64,000 nt of DNA, taken from Kribbella sp. VKM Ac-2569. GTDB lineage: Bacteria > Actinomycetota > Actinomycetes > Propionibacteriales > Kribbellaceae. The notes below the pieces were generated by a model. It made no database searches and was not told the origin of the DNA. It saw only the letters and a program-made list of their open reading frames with translations. Location: NCBI RefSeq assembly GCF_004216905.1, contig NZ_SGXJ01000001.1, positions 744,001 through 808,000 of the forward strand, in the 5' to 3' direction. Position 1 is the stretch's first letter, and every line of letters begins with the position of its first letter. Below, piece by piece: positions 33,342 to 41,658 of this stretch. A program made the position numbers and the translations under genes.

Positions 33342-33788
33342 TCAGGAGAAGGTGATCTCCAGGGTTCGGTTGGTCTCCAGGTAGGTCTTCAGGTTGGCGA
33401 GGATCGGGGCCCAGCCGTTCCGCCAGCCCTCGACGGTGTCCTCGGCGATCTCGTCGTGCACGACCTGCAGTTTCACCACGTTCTTGCCGGCCGGCTCGAT
33501 GGTGAACGTCACCCGACCGGGGGCTTCGTCGGCGCGGGCCTCGAGGAACTCGTTCTTGAACGTGTACGCCAGCGTTTTCGGCTCGTCGTACAGCAGGACC
33601 TCGCCGGAATCGGTCAGGCTGTCGTCTGCGCTGTCGTAGAAGCGCACCGGCGAGCCGACCGTCCAGTCCGACTCGATCCGGCGACCGAACCAGTACAGCT
33701 GGGTGAACGCTCCCGACGTGAGCGCCTCCCACAGCTTCTCGGGGGTGGTCTCGATGTAGGTCACGTGGATCATTGCCGGCTTGCTCAT
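33342..33788 (-). CDS. SRPBCC/AHSA1-type ligand-binding protein
   Basis: A 148-residue START-like (AHSA1/Aha1 C-terminal) protein. It opens with IHVTYIETTPEKLWEALTSGAFTQLYWFG, has a WTVGSPVRFYD strand and ends with VHDEIAEDTVEGWRNGWAPILANLKTYLE, the long C-terminal helix that closes the pocket. It probably binds a hydrophobic small molecule in the cytoplasm. The ATG overlaps the stop of the ArsR regulator gene (ATGA), a very common pairing in actinobacteria where the two are expressed together. Confidence 0.85.
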   Translation of the reverse strand: MSKPAMIHVTYIETTPEKLWEALTSGAFTQLYWFGRRIESDWTVGSPVRFYDSADDSLTDSGEVLLYDEPKTLAYTFKNEFLEARADEAPGRVTFTIEPAGKNVVKLQVVHDEIAEDTVEGWRNGWAPILANLKTYLETNRTLEITFS

Positions 33789-34096
33789 CTTTCCTCCAAA
33801 GCTGCCTTGAGCGCGCTGAGCGCACGCAACTTGTCGCGTTCGTAGTTGCTCAGCCACCGTTCGGCGATCTCGTTGATCGGCACCGGGTTCAGGTAGTGGA
33901 GCTTGTGGCGTCCGCGCTTGACCGTGACCACGAGGTTCGCGTCCTCGAGGATCCGCAGATGCTTGGTCACGCCCTGCCGGGTCAGGTCCGGCAGCAACTC
34001 ACACAACTCCTGCAGGCTCTGCCCGTTGCGCTCCCGCAGGGCGTCCAGCAGCTGCCGCCGGCCCTCGTCGGCCAACGCCTTGAACACCAGCTCCAC
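33785..34096 (-). CDS. ArsR-family repressor paired with the SRPBCC protein
   Basis: A winged-helix repressor of about 103 residues. ELVFKALADEGRRQLLDALRERNGQSLQELCELLP leads to the recognition helix LTRQGVTKHLRILEDANLV (about 40-58) and the wing KRGRHKLHYLNP. No metal-binding Cys cluster is present, so it is not a classic arsenic sensor; members paired with AHSA1 proteins usually sense organic ligands. GTG 34094-34096 is chosen because a -35/-10 pair ends 7 bases before it; a TTG 18 bases further up would extend the protein by six residues but lies within the promoter. Confidence 0.85.
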   Translation of the reverse strand: MELVFKALADEGRRQLLDALRERNGQSLQELCELLPDLTRQGVTKHLRILEDANLVVTVKRGRHKLHYLNPVPINEIAERWLSNYERDKLRALSALKAALEER

Positions 34097-34103
34097 ACGT
34101 TCG

Positions 34104-34133
34104 ACGATAGGCAACTAAAAGGTTGCCTGTCAA
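34104..34133 (-). promoter_or_regulatory. Autoregulated promoter with ArsR operator
   Basis: On the minus strand TTGACA (34128-34133), an 18-bp spacer and TATCGT (34104-34109) form a near-ideal promoter ending 7 bases before GTG. The spacer is filled by the inverted repeat AGGCAAC-N6-GTTGCCT (34109-34128), so a bound repressor would block the polymerase. The arrangement shows direct self-repression of the ArsR/SRPBCC pair. Confidence 0.75.
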
Positions 34134-34134
34134 C

Positions 34135-37119
34135 CTAGTCGTCCCAGAACAGACGGGCGACGGTGTTGTGGGCCCGGCGGGTGGTGCGGAGGTAGTCGTC
34201 GGAGAAGCGGCCGGATTCGCCAGGTGGGTAGCCGCAGATCTGGGCCACGGCCGCCAGGTCGCGCGGATCGCGCGGGAGCGAGTCGCCGGGGCGGGCGCGG
34301 ACGAGCATGATCGCGTTCCGGATCCGGGTGGCCAGCACCCAAGCCGCTTGCAGCGTCTCAGCCTCGGTGGGGTCGACGAGGTTGGCCTCCACCCCGGCTC
34401 GGAGCGCGGTGAGCGTGCGCGTCGTACGGAGACTGGGAACGCGGTGCGCTTCGCGGAGTTGCAGGAGCTGAACGGTCCACTCGATGTCGGCCAGACCGCC
34501 GCGGCCGAGCTTGGTGTGCGTGCTCCGGTCGGCGCCGCGCGGCAACCGCTCGGCGTCGACGCGCGCCTTGATCCGGCGGATCTCCATCACGTCGCGTTCG
34601 CTCACACCGTTCACCGGGTAGCGCAGCGGGTCGATCAGTTCGCGGAACGACTGACACAGGTCTGCGTCGCCGCACAACGGGTCGGCGCGGAGCAACGCCT
34701 GCGCTTCCCACACGGCCGACCAGCGCGCGTAGTAGGAGGCGTACGACGCCAGCGTCCGTACCAACGGTCCTTGCCGGCCCTCCGGGCGCAGGTCCGCATC
34801 GATCGCGACGGCTGGATCGGCGCCGGGCAACGACAGCATCCGGCGCAGCTCGGTCGCCGCCTGGGTCGCGAAGTCCGTCGCCTTCTTCTCGTCTGCGCCC
34901 GGGAGCGGGTCGTGCACGAACATCACGTCCGCGTCGCTGCCGTACCCGAGCTCGTGACCACCGAACCGGCCCATCGCGACGATCGACATCCGGGTCGGTT
35001 CGGGCTCCCCCTTGGCGACCGCCTTGCGTGCGACTTCGAGCGCGGCCGTCAGTGTTCCGACGGAGATATCGGTCAGCCCGTCGCCGACGGTCTCGACGTC
35101 CAGCAGGCCGGACAGGTCCGCCGCGGCGGTCCGGAACAGTTCACGGCGTCGTACGGCGCGGATCGCCGCGACCGCGGCCTCCGGCGAATCCTGCCGCCGG
35201 GCCGCCGCGGACATCTCGGTGAGCAGAGCCTCCTGGGTGCGCGGCGTCAGCTCTCGCTCGTCGGCGAACATCGCGGTCGCTTCCGGGGCGCGCTGCAACA
35301 GGTCGACGGCGTACCGGCCGCTGGCCAGCAGGTGCGCCAGCCGCTCGGCTGACGCGCCCTCGTCGCGCAGTTGGCGCAGGTACCAGGGCGTCGAGCCGAG
35401 GGCGTCGGAGATCGTGCGGAACGCGAGCAGACCGGCGTCCGGATCGGGTGATTCGGCGAACCAGCCGAGCATCGCGGGCAGCAACGCCTTCTGGATCGAC
35501 GAACGCCGCGAGACCCCTTCGGACAGTGCTTCGATGTGCCGCAGCGCCGACGCCGGATCGGCGTACCCGAGGGCTGTCAGCCGCTGCTTCGCCGCCTCGG
35601 GAGTCAGGCGTACTTCGTCGCCCGGGATCCGCGCGACCGCCGCGAGCAGCGGGCGGTAGAACAGCTTCTCGTGCAGGCGCCGTACCTCGAGCGCGTGCTT
35701 CTTCCACGCGGCGGTGAGATCGGTGACCGGGTTCTTCGTGAAGCCGAGCGAGCGACCGAGCCGTCGCAGGTCGGCCTCGTTGTCCGGGACCTGATGCGTA
35801 CGGCGCAGGCGGAACAGCTGGATGCGGTGCTCCATCGACCGCAGGAAGCGGTACGCATCCGCGAGTACGGCGCCGTCCGTGCGGCCGACGTACCCGCTGC
35901 TCGTCAGGGATTCCAGCGCGACCAGCGTCGTACCGCTGCGGACCGAGTCGTCGCTGCGACCGTGCACGAGCTGCAGGAGCTGTACGGCGAACTCCACATC
36001 ACGCAATCCACCGGGACCGAGCTTCAGCTGGCGATCGACGTCCGCTGCCGGGATGTGGTCGATGACGCGTCGGCGCATCGCCTGGACGTCGGAGACGAAC
36101 CCTTCCCGGTCGGCGGCGGACCACGTGAGCCGACCGATCTTCTCGGAGTACTCACGACCGAGCTCGGCGTCGCCGGCGACCGGGCGGGCCTTGAGGAGGG
36201 CCTGGAACTCCCAGGTCTTCGCCCAGCGCTGGTAGTACGCGAAGTGGCTGTCGAGGGTGCGGACGAGCGGACCCGACTTGCCTTCCGGCCGGAGGGCCGC
36301 GTCGACCGGCCAGAGCGTGCCCTCGCCGGTGTGCGCCGAGCAGATCCGCATAGCGGCAGCGGCGAGCTGGGTCGCGGTCTTGATCGCCGGAAGCTCCGGT
36401 TCGCCGTCGAGCGGCTCGGCGACGAACAGTACGTCGACATCGCTGACGTAGTTGAGTTCCCGGCCACCACACTTGCCCATGGCAATGATCGCGAGCCGGC
36501 AGTCGGCGGCGGCGGGATGAGCGGCGAAGTATTGGTTGCGGGCGATGTGCAGTGCGGTCTCGAGCGCTCCCGCGGCGAGATCCGCGAGTACGGCGGCGAC
36601 CTCGTCGACGAGCAGCCCCTCGGCGAGATCCCGGGCCGCGAGCCGGAGCAGCAGGCGGCGGTACTCGACCCGCAGCGCGTCGACCGGGTTCTCCGCGTCG
36701 ACGGCGGACGCGAGCTTGGCCGCGACATCCTCCACCGACGGCCGCGCACCCGCGAGCGCGGGGTCGGCGAGGTCGTACCAGTGCCGTGGATGTACGCCGA
36801 GATGCCGCCCGAGCGCCTCGCTCGCGCCGAGCACGTACACGAGCCGGCGACGGAAGCCCTCGTCCATCTCGAGCGTGCGGGCGAACGCGGCGAGATCGTG
36901 CTTGTTCCGGTGCAGCGCCTCGGCCATCGCGCAGAGACTCTGCAGCGCGAGATCGGGATCAGCCGACTCCGAGAGCGTCGTGATCAGCTGCTCGGTGGCC
37001 AGCGGACTGTGCGAGTCCAGCGCGTCCAGGTCCTCGAGGATGCCGGCCGCCCGCCGCGGGTCCTCGAACCCCAGCCGAACCAGCCGCCCCTCCCAAGACC
37101 CCCTACGCCCGTCAGCCAC
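34135..37119 (-). CDS. glnE: Glutamine synthetase adenylyltransferase/deadenylase
   Basis: A 994-residue bifunctional enzyme that adenylylates GlnA when nitrogen is plentiful and removes AMP when it is scarce. Two nucleotidyltransferase halves are visible. The N-terminal adenylyl-removase has GKCGGRELNYVSDVDVLFV (about 212-230), and the C-terminal adenylyltransferase has GRFGGHELGYGSDADVMFV (about 718-736); both keep the G-G-x-E-L-x-x-x-S-D-x-D pattern. PII-binding and GS-contact helices surround them. The length is normal for the family. Translation starts at GTG 37117-37119. It lies near the glnA2 gene, as in many actinobacteria. Confidence 0.95.
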   Translation of the reverse strand: MADGRRGSWEGRLVRLGFEDPRRAAGILEDLDALDSHSPLATEQLITTLSESADPDLALQSLCAMAEALHRNKHDLAAFARTLEMDEGFRRRLVYVLGASEALGRHLGVHPRHWYDLADPALAGARPSVEDVAAKLASAVDAENPVDALRVEYRRLLLRLAARDLAEGLLVDEVAAVLADLAAGALETALHIARNQYFAAHPAAADCRLAIIAMGKCGGRELNYVSDVDVLFVAEPLDGEPELPAIKTATQLAAAAMRICSAHTGEGTLWPVDAALRPEGKSGPLVRTLDSHFAYYQRWAKTWEFQALLKARPVAGDAELGREYSEKIGRLTWSAADREGFVSDVQAMRRRVIDHIPAADVDRQLKLGPGGLRDVEFAVQLLQLVHGRSDDSVRSGTTLVALESLTSSGYVGRTDGAVLADAYRFLRSMEHRIQLFRLRRTHQVPDNEADLRRLGRSLGFTKNPVTDLTAAWKKHALEVRRLHEKLFYRPLLAAVARIPGDEVRLTPEAAKQRLTALGYADPASALRHIEALSEGVSRRSSIQKALLPAMLGWFAESPDPDAGLLAFRTISDALGSTPWYLRQLRDEGASAERLAHLLASGRYAVDLLQRAPEATAMFADERELTPRTQEALLTEMSAAARRQDSPEAAVAAIRAVRRRELFRTAAADLSGLLDVETVGDGLTDISVGTLTAALEVARKAVAKGEPEPTRMSIVAMGRFGGHELGYGSDADVMFVHDPLPGADEKKATDFATQAATELRRMLSLPGADPAVAIDADLRPEGRQGPLVRTLASYASYYARWSAVWEAQALLRADPLCGDADLCQSFRELIDPLRYPVNGVSERDVMEIRRIKARVDAERLPRGADRSTHTKLGRGGLADIEWTVQLLQLREAHRVPSLRTTRTLTALRAGVEANLVDPTEAETLQAAWVLATRIRNAIMLVRARPGDSLPRDPRDLAAVAQICGYPPGESGRFSDDYLRTTRRAHNTVARLFWDD

Positions 37120-37148
37120 CCCCGCAGGCTACCCAACCCACTCCGGCC

Positions 37149-37211
37149 AGACTTTGAGAACCCACCGACCACGTTCCGGCCGGCGAAATGGTCGGTGGCT
37201 TCTCAAAGTCT
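37149..37211. repeat. Long imperfect palindrome upstream of glnE
   Basis: AGACTTTGAGAA-C-CCACCGACCA (37149-37171) pairs with TGGTCGGTGG-C-TTCTCAAAGTCT (37189-37211): 23-base arms with one mismatch and a 17-base loop that itself contains CCGGCCGG. With one bulge the stem extends another seven pairs outward. It lies 29 bp upstream of glnE and 81 bp upstream of the divergent small gene. Nothing coding is seen in it. Confidence 0.8.
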
Positions 37212-37292
37212 CGGCTGGATCGCGGATGGATTGCGGTGAATACACGGTGTCGTGTAGCGAACTCGCTCAGTAGTCGGGCATGATGACTGTCC

Positions 37293-37787
37293 ATGGTCAT
37301 GATGACGGGGACACTCGCCGTGCGCGGCACGGTGGTGTGGTTGACACCGCAGCAGGGCGGACGGGTCTCCGGCCCGCCGGAGCCGGACTACGACTACGAC
37401 TACACGGCGACCGCGTACCTCCCGCCCCGCACCCCCGAGGACGGCCAGGCCGGGATCGCCCTGCGCCACTTCTCGCCGGGCGCCTGGCGGACGCCGGCCG
37501 ACGCAATTCTCGTTCCTGCCAAGGGAAATCGGGCCCAGCAGGTGATCCCCGGCTGCATCGTGATCATCACCGAAGGCGTCCGCCCCGTCGGCCTTCTCAC
37601 GGTCGAGGAAGTCAACGCGCTCGCCCCGGACGGTACGCCGGTGGTCACCACCGCCCCGTCATTCGAGGCGACTGTCGAGGCCACCCCGCTCTCCACCGAG
37701 CCGCCGTACCGGCACTCCACGGCAGCCGCGCGCTGGACCTCCAAGCACGCCTCCGATGACTCCCCCACCCAGCCCGCCGGAGTCTGA
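37293..37787 (+). CDS. Stand-alone EF-Tu C-terminal-like beta-barrel protein
   Basis: A 164-residue protein of unknown function. Its first 110 residues resemble a single EF-Tu domain 3 barrel: TGTLAVRGTVVWLTPQQGGRVSG recalls the EVYVLSKEEGGR strand-turn, then YTATAYLPP, a long loop, VIPGCIVIITEGVRPVGLLTVEEV recalling the PGD..V.VEL and GRTVGAGVV ends. No GTPase domain is present. The C-terminal 50 residues are Pro/Thr/Ser-rich. The role is not known; binding of a small ligand or protein partner is a guess. The start could be any of three closely spaced ATG codons (37293, 37299, 37302). Confidence 0.6.
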   Translation: MVMMTGTLAVRGTVVWLTPQQGGRVSGPPEPDYDYDYTATAYLPPRTPEDGQAGIALRHFSPGAWRTPADAILVPAKGNRAQQVIPGCIVIITEGVRPVGLLTVEEVNALAPDGTPVVTTAPSFEATVEATPLSTEPPYRHSTAAARWTSKHASDDSPTQPAGV

Positions 37788-37875
37788 GCACAGGCCCGTC
37801 CGGGATTTGTGCTGACGGACCCCCAACGTCGCCGTCCGGTTGTTCGTCTATACCGGTAAGAGGACGGACGGTGGT

Positions 37876-38376
37876 GTGGTGGCTGACTGGGAGCATGCGT
37901 TCCGGGTGTTGCTGGCTACGCGCGGCGCTGCACTGCGCAGCTACGCCTATCTGTTGACCGGTGACCCGGCAACAGCCGGCGACCTGGTGCAGGAAGCGCT
38001 CACGCGGGTGTTCGGCCGCCGCCGGATCGGCGAGGACATCGATCAGCTCGAGGCGTACGTCCGGCGAGCGATGCTGAACCAGTACGTCGACGGCCGCCGG
38101 CGACTCGCGCGGTGGAACGCGACCCGCCATCTGCTGGTCGACGTGCCACACCACGACGACGACCAGGTTGCGGTGGCGGACGAGGTCCGCAGGGCGCTGG
38201 GCACCCTGTCGCCGAGGCAGCGGGCGTGCGTTGTTCTGCGCTACTACGAAGACCTGACCGTTGCCGAGGTCGCGGCCGAGCTCGGCTGTGCCGAGGGCAC
38301 CGTGAAACGTCACCTGGCCGACGCCAGAGCCAAGCTCGCGACGCAGCTCGGCATCACCGAGGAGAGTGCCCGATGA
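37876..38376 (+). CDS. RNA polymerase sigma factor, ECF/SigE-like
   Basis: A sigma-70 family factor of about 166 residues with region 2 (AALRSYAYLLTGDPATAGDLVQEALTRVF, about 18-46) and region 4 (LGTLSPRQRACVVLRYYEDLTVAEVAAELGCAEGTVKRHLADARAKL, about 108-154). The layout and the AYLLTGD..DLVQEALTR wording are those of the actinobacterial SigE-type ECF group. It directs polymerase to a small regulon. GTG 37876 or 37879 is likely; a TATACC box (37849-37854) lies before them, with GAGGA between as ribosome site. The next gene overlaps (ATGA) and may encode its antagonist. Confidence 0.82.
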   Translation: MVADWEHAFRVLLATRGAALRSYAYLLTGDPATAGDLVQEALTRVFGRRRIGEDIDQLEAYVRRAMLNQYVDGRRRLARWNATRHLLVDVPHHDDDQVAVADEVRRALGTLSPRQRACVVLRYYEDLTVAEVAAELGCAEGTVKRHLADARAKLATQLGITEESAR

Positions 38377-38921
38377 ACGACCTACGAGAACTGCTCCGGG
38401 CCACCGCCGCCGAAGGCAGCGAGGCCGTTGACCTCGCCGAGGACCTGGTGGCCGAGCGCATCCGGCATCGCCGGACCCGCAACAGGCGATTCGCGGTCGG
38501 GGGTACGGCGCTCGGCGCCGCCGCGGTGATCGCCGGGACCGCGTGGATCGTCCGGCCCGGCGACGGACAACCGCCGGCAGCAAGTGGGCCGGCCCCTCGA
38601 ATCGTCAGGTCCGACTCGGACTACTCCAGTGGAATGGAGGCCCTGTTCCGAACCACCTTGACCGTCGACGCGAACGGGTGCGTCCAGGCCGGCCCGGACC
38701 ATCCCGCGGTAACCCTCGTGTGGCCACGCGGGTACACCGTCCGCGGTGATGCGAAGTCCTTCGAGATCCTCGACCCAGCGAACAAGGTCGTCGCACGGTC
38801 GGGCGTACCCCTCGACATCGGCGGTGGCGGCGCCGACAGCTTCAAGGACACCTGGACGGGACGGGACTGCAGGAACGGCCGCGCGGTGTGGTTGGTCGGT
38901 CACGTCGGACCCAGGCGATAG
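38373..38921 (+). CDS. Membrane protein coupled to the sigma factor (possible anti-sigma)
   Basis: A 182-residue protein with a cytoplasmic N-terminus of about 40 residues (MNDLRELLRATAAEGSEAVDLAEDLVAERIRHRRTRNRR), one transmembrane helix (about 41-60) and an external domain of about 120 residues holding two Cys (NGCVQAG and GRDCRNG). This single-pass design, and the ATGA overlap with the sigma factor gene, are those of sigma/anti-sigma pairs, but I see no ZAS zinc motif, so the assignment is by context only. It converges on glnA2. Confidence 0.7.
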   Translation: MNDLRELLRATAAEGSEAVDLAEDLVAERIRHRRTRNRRFAVGGTALGAAAVIAGTAWIVRPGDGQPPAASGPAPRIVRSDSDYSSGMEALFRTTLTVDANGCVQAGPDHPAVTLVWPRGYTVRGDAKSFEILDPANKVVARSGVPLDIGGGGADSFKDTWTGRDCRNGRAVWLVGHVGPRR

Positions 38922-38933
38922 GACGTCGGCGTA

Positions 38934-40274
38934 CTACAGGACCGGGAGCAGCTTGTTCAGCTCGAACGGGGTGACCTGGCGGCGGTAGTCCTGCCATTCG
39001 GCGCGCTTGTTGCGGAGGAAGAAGTCGAAGACGTGCTCGCCGAGGGTCTCGGCGACCAGTTCGCTGTCCTCCATCGCGCTGATGGCTTCGGCGAGGCTGC
39101 CGGGCAGAGGCTTGATGCCGAGCGCCTTGCGTTCGCGCGGCGTCAGGGACCAGATGTCTTCCTCGACCTCGACGGGCAGCTCGTAGCCTTCCTCGATGCC
39201 CTTCAGACCGGCGGCGAGCATCAGCGCGAAGGCGAGGTACGGGTTCGCGGCCGAGTCGAGCGACCGGAACTCGACCCGCGAGGACTGTCCCTTGTGCGGC
39301 TTGTACATCGGCACCCGCACGAGCGCGGACCGGTTGTTGTGACCCCAGGAGACGAACGACGGCGCTTCGTCCCCGACCGCGAGGCGCTTATAGGAGTTCA
39401 CCCACTGGTTCGTCACCGCGGTGATCTCGGCCGCGTGCTGCAGCAGGCCGGCGATGAACGCCCGCCCGGTCTTCGACAGCTGGTACTGCGCACCGCCCTC
39501 GAAGAACGCGTTGCGATCCCCCTCGAACAGCGACATGTGGGTGTGCATGCCTGACCCCGGCTGGTCCGACAACGGCTTCGGCATGAACGACGCGTAGATC
39601 CCCTGCGAGAGCGCAACCTCCTTCACCACGACGCGGAACGTCATGATGTTGTCGGCGGTCGACAGAGCGTCGGCGTACCGCAGGTCGATCTCCTGCTGCC
39701 CCGGGCCGCCCTCGTGGTGGCTGAACTCGACCGAGATCCCCATCGACTCGAGCATCGTGATCGCCTCGCGGCGGAAGTCGTTGCCGATGCCCTGCGGCGT
39801 GTGGTCGAAGTACCCGGACGAGTCGACCGGCTCCGGCGTCGTACCGGGGGCGCCGCTGAGCGACTTGAACAGGTAGAACTCGATCTCCGGATGCGTGTAG
39901 AACGTGAACCCGAGATCGGCCGCCTTCGACAGGGTGCGCTTCAGCACGTGCCGCGGGTCGGCGAACGACGCCGAGCCGTCGGGCATGTTGATGTCGCAGA
40001 ACATCCGCGCGGTGCCCATCGTCTCGCCCCGCCAGGGCAGGATCTGGAACGTCGACGGGTCCGGTTTGGCCAGCATGTCGGCCTCGGTCACCCGGGCGAA
40101 GCCCTCGATCGCCGACCCGTCGAACCCGAGTCCTTCCGCGAACGCGCTCTCCAACTCCGCCGGCGCGACCGCGACCGACTTCAGGAACCCGAGCACGTCG
40201 GTGAACCAGAGCCGCACGAAACGTACGTCGCGCTCCTCCAGCGCGCGCAGTACGAACTCCTGCTGCTTGTCCAT
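38934..40274 (-). CDS. glnA2: Glutamine synthetase, GlnA2-like
   Basis: A 446-residue type I glutamine synthetase, the same length as mycobacterial GlnA2 and shorter than GlnA1. Visible are FTDVLGFLKSVAV, GFDGSAIEGF, the metal/Glu site HPEIEFYLF, EFSHHEGGPGQQEIDLRYAD, the SGMHTHMSLFEGDRNAFF segment, NNRSALVRVP and the RVEFRSLDSAANPYL loop. The adenylylation Tyr loop found in GlnA1 is not obvious, as is usual for GlnA2, so GlnE may not act on it. ATG 40272-40274 has a GAGAGGTGG ribosome site; the frame continues 12 codons upstream through a repeat. Confidence 0.9.
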   Translation of the reverse strand: MDKQQEFVLRALEERDVRFVRLWFTDVLGFLKSVAVAPAELESAFAEGLGFDGSAIEGFARVTEADMLAKPDPSTFQILPWRGETMGTARMFCDINMPDGSASFADPRHVLKRTLSKAADLGFTFYTHPEIEFYLFKSLSGAPGTTPEPVDSSGYFDHTPQGIGNDFRREAITMLESMGISVEFSHHEGGPGQQEIDLRYADALSTADNIMTFRVVVKEVALSQGIYASFMPKPLSDQPGSGMHTHMSLFEGDRNAFFEGGAQYQLSKTGRAFIAGLLQHAAEITAVTNQWVNSYKRLAVGDEAPSFVSWGHNNRSALVRVPMYKPHKGQSSRVEFRSLDSAANPYLAFALMLAAGLKGIEEGYELPVEVEEDIWSLTPRERKALGIKPLPGSLAEAISAMEDSELVAETLGEHVFDFFLRNKRAEWQDYRRQVTPFELNKLLPVL

Positions 40275-40293
40275 CAGTCCACCTCTCACCGGA

Positions 40294-40318
40294 ACATCTC
40301 TCAGGGACATCTCTCAGG
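40294..40318 (-). repeat. Two tandem 12-bp repeats in the glnA2 leader
   Basis: ACATCTCTCAGG occurs at 40294-40305 and 40307-40318 with a 13-bp period, 20-45 bases before the glnA2 start. On the transcribed strand it reads CCTGAGAGATGT twice, followed by the related GGTGAGAGG that holds the ribosome site. Confidence 0.7.
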
Positions 40319-40354
40319 CACATCACGGGGTCTCTCACAGTGTGCCCCGCCCTT

Positions 40355-40370
40355 GTTAAGCAGACGTTAC
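40355..40370 (-). promoter_or_regulatory. Candidate GlnR-type site upstream of glnA2
   Basis: On the minus strand GTAAC-N6-TTAAC matches the GTnAC half of the actinobacterial GlnR box perfectly and the GAAAC half at three of five bases. It lies about 80-95 bp before the glnA2 start. Weak but well placed. Confidence 0.35.
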
Positions 40371-40416
40371 GTGGCTGGGCGGACTTGACCGCATTCAGGG
40401 CCTAGCGTGTCCCTTT

Positions 40417-40824
40417 GTGCAGACGATCTTCCACGCCGCCCTGACCGTGGCCGCGATCCTCTGCCTCAGCGACCTGATCGTCAGTACTGCCCGCTTCGCG
40501 CAGTCGCTGCGGCGTAAGCGACCTGCCGAACGGGACGTGCTCGGGCGCCGCTGGCTGCCGATCCCGGAGCTCGGGTTCGGCATGTGCGCGTTCTGCTGCC
40601 CGGGCCTGGTCACGCTCGGGCTGACGCATCACAACGCCGACAACCTGCCGACCCTCCAGATCCTGCTCGCCGCCCTGGTCTTCGGGTACGCCGGCGCCGT
40701 ACTGTCCCGCGTCGTCCGGACCCCGGGCCCCGGCGGGCGCCGCTTCAAGCTACGCGCCGGCCTCCTGCTCGGCCTGCCGGCCGTGTTCGGCCTGGTCTTC
40801 GGCCTTTCCGGCATCGCGGTCTGA
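40417..40824 (+). CDS. Small membrane protein of unknown function
   Basis: A 135-residue protein with three to four hydrophobic segments (about 3-22, 53-70, 80-98 and 112-133) and a basic loop (SLRRKRPAERDVLGRR, about 30-45). No family is recognised. The GTG at 40417 follows a TAGCGT -10 box (40403-40408) by 8 bases, so the mRNA may be leaderless. Its last 75 bases overlap the convergent HTTM-type gene, and both reading frames are needed to reach their stops. Confidence 0.65.
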   Translation: MQTIFHAALTVAAILCLSDLIVSTARFAQSLRRKRPAERDVLGRRWLPIPELGFGMCAFCCPGLVTLGLTHHNADNLPTLQILLAALVFGYAGAVLSRVVRTPGPGGRRFKLRAGLLLGLPAVFGLVFGLSGIAV

Positions 40825-41658
40825 ACGGCGCGCCTGGAACCACGGAGCGATGCGTTCGAGTGGCGCGAACGCGAGCCAGCAGACGACTGTCGGCAGGAAG
40901 TGGATCAGCAGGATCGCGGTGTTCGCCGCATGGAACCCGAGGAAGAACAGCGCCCCGAACAGCTGCCAGCGCCCCTTGAGCCACAGGATCACCGGCGAGC
41001 AGAACTCCCCGATGATGCCGACCCACTGCATCACGTGCAGCACCCACGGGTAGTGCAGCAGCCACTCCCCGACCGGGTGCGGCCGCCGCACGATCGCCCA
41101 CGTCAGTACGGCGCTGCCCGGCCAGCTCAGCACCCATCCGGCACTGCGCAGTTTCGCGACCGCGGACAGGAAGTACGTCGCGATCACGCAGATCTGGATG
41201 CACCGGATCGCCCAGCCGGCCGCTTCCGATCGAGTTTGGTCGCCGTACGACGTGATGCCCCGGCTGCCCGCCTTCACGGTCGGCAGGACCCACAGGGCGA
41301 TCACCAGCGCGAGGTGGTCGTGGTCGACCTTGCCGTCGCTCATCCCGATCAGCACCCACCAGGTGAACGCCGGCGCGACGATCCAGCCGGCCACGCGGGG
41401 GAAGTAGTTCGTCGCCCCGATCAGGCACGCGACGATGAGGACGACATACAGAATTGTCGTGTTCGCGACCGATGGTTTCGGTAGGTCGAGGAGGCGGGCG
41501 AGGAGCAACGGCTCGTACAGCCCGGGGTGCTCGCCCTTGTCGCGGGTGTCGCGGACGAACGCGTGCATGTCGAGGATGACGAACAGGTACAGGACCGTCC
41601 GCAGCCAGGCGATCCGCGCCAGGGCGATCGTCGGTGTGAACCAGTTGGCGATCTTCAT
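40750..41658 (-). CDS. HTTM-type multi-pass membrane protein
   Basis: A 302-residue integral membrane protein resembling the HTTM (horizontally transferred transmembrane, vitamin-K-carboxylase-like) group. It has about seven helices with conserved-looking LYLFVILDMHAF, a HDHLALVIALWVLP segment with acidic/His residues, ATYFLSAVAKLRSAGW, and GIIGEFCSPVILWL. The catalytic role in such short actinobacterial members is unproven. The cytoplasmic tail (last 30 residues) is charged and low-complexity and lies in the part overlapping the opposite gene. It forms a coupled pair with the gene at 41655-42128. Confidence 0.72.
   Translation of the reverse strand: MKIANWFTPTIALARIAWLRTVLYLFVILDMHAFVRDTRDKGEHPGLYEPLLLARLLDLPKPSVANTTILYVVLIVACLIGATNYFPRVAGWIVAPAFTWWVLIGMSDGKVDHDHLALVIALWVLPTVKAGSRGITSYGDQTRSEAAGWAIRCIQICVIATYFLSAVAKLRSAGWVLSWPGSAVLTWAIVRRPHPVGEWLLHYPWVLHVMQWVGIIGEFCSPVILWLKGRWQLFGALFFLGFHAANTAILLIHFLPTVVCWLAFAPLERIAPWFQARRSDRDAGKAEDQAEHGRQAEQEAGA

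Noticed and set aside
40294..40345. TPP or glycine riboswitch suggested by CTGAGAGA in the glnA2 leader
   Set aside because: No other conserved riboswitch elements are present, and the CTGAGAG text is just a tandem repeat.
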